64,000 nucleotides of DNA, from positions 1-64,000 of the forward strand of contig NZ_JACHHW010000013.1 of assembly GCF_014202945.1 (NCBI RefSeq), in the 5' to 3' direction. Positions within the stretch are counted from its first letter, which is position 1. The number at the start of each line of letters is the position of its first letter. Below are positions 63,629 to 64,000 of this stretch, one piece after another. Under the pieces are notes generated by a model, which saw only the letters and a program-made list of their open reading frames with translations, searched no databases and was not told where the DNA came from. The position numbers were made by a program, and so were the translations under genes. Origin of the DNA: Zhongshania antarctica (lineage in GTDB: Bacteria > Pseudomonadota > Gammaproteobacteria > Pseudomonadales > Spongiibacteraceae).

Positions 63629-64000
63629 ATGGATGAAGGTTTTGAATTGCTTTTTGAGTACACGATTAGAGCCTTTTTAGGCGATAAGGCTTCGCATATT
63701 GCTGGCCAGGCTCATACGGAGAAGCATCGGAAGGATTGGTGCAGGAAAGTTCTTACTCAAATAATTCGTCGTGTTCAGGACATTGATACAAGTACAAAGC
63801 ATCGTGAACAAATGATTATTTGGAGCGAAAGAGCTCTGAATCAACTAAAAGGCAGAAACTTTAATGAGCCTGCTTTTGCTCTCTGCCTATTGCGATTAGT
63901 AGCCGTAATGCTTGGTCTAGTTGGCATTAGGCCGTACAACATTGCTACGCCGGTATACTTTCAAACGCAACCTCAGTACTACACGGAAATAATTATGGAG
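63629..64000 (+). CDS. Cassette gene of unknown function, cut by the window end
   Basis: The frame from ATG 63629 is open to the last base, giving 124 residues so far. GGAG lies nine bases upstream. The protein is helical and mixed in charge (KHRKDWCRKVLTQIIRRVQDIDTSTKHREQMIIW), with a hydrophobic stretch near residue 95 (LRLVAVMLGLVGI). I recognise no family. It belongs to the third cassette; its attC site lies outside the window. Confidence 0.6.
   Translation, partial: MDEGFELLFEYTIRAFLGDKASHIAGQAHTEKHRKDWCRKVLTQIIRRVQDIDTSTKHREQMIIWSERALNQLKGRNFNEPAFALCLLRLVAVMLGLVGIRPYNIATPVYFQTQPQYYTEIIME

Overview
The window looks like chromosomal DNA from a free-living, probably marine gammaproteobacterium. 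The evidence is the conserved order rpsU-yqeY-dnaG-rpoD with tsaD-folB-folK alongside, the block lptD-surA-pdxA-rsmA-apaG-apaH, the amgK-murU cell-wall recycling pair, and a cyo quinol oxidase next to a RegB/RegA redox sensor. The Spongiibacteraceae/Cellvibrionales group is a guess from gene order and protein style, not from a search.

Layout. 1-140 is the 3' end of a 5S rRNA and its terminator. 0.5-4.7 kb holds two tandem CSLREA/beta-helix lipoproteins facing a TetR regulator with two palindromic operators. 4.7-6.4 kb has a 2-hydroxyacid dehydrogenase and a membrane protein. 6.5-13.3 kb, minus strand, is cyoABCD-SURF1-regB-regA, followed by a divergent MFS transporter. 14.8-21.7 kb is an accessory stretch: a truncated hydrolase under a perfect FNR/Anr box, a DUF3137-like/LemA/unknown trio, an Abi gene broken by three frameshifts, an HsdR N-terminal fragment and a candidate Panacea toxin-antitoxin pair. 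It ends at the 3' end of a tRNA-Ile2(CAU). 22-26.5 kb encodes a cyclase/response-regulator signalling trio. 26.5-45.7 kb is mostly housekeeping, interrupted between folK and cca by a BrnT/BrnA module that carries an integron attC-like site. 46-52 kb holds phosphate-scavenging genes (PhoA-like, PhoX-like with collagen-like repeats) and a di-haem lipoprotein.

The most interesting region is 52.1-62.1 kb. It is a nitrogen-acquisition operon that automatic annotation would call urea carboxylase/allophanate hydrolase, but its RNA elements point to guanidine. A guanidine-I (ykkC) riboswitch sits at the head. A second element, two tandem hairpins with identical ACGG loops (the signature of guanidine-II/mini-ykkC), lies directly before the carboxylase gene. 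The reading is: an ABC transporter imports guanidine, guanidine carboxylase makes carboxyguanidine, two DUF1989 proteins deiminate it to allophanate, and allophanate hydrolase releases ammonia and CO2. Two unrelated guanidine sensors in one operon would allow graded control of uptake and catabolism.

The right end (62.6-64.0 kb) is a run of small same-strand genes separated by attC-like sites, i.e. an integron cassette array whose integrase is not in view. The BrnTA module at 34 kb carries a similar site, so cassettes may also have settled elsewhere in this chromosome.
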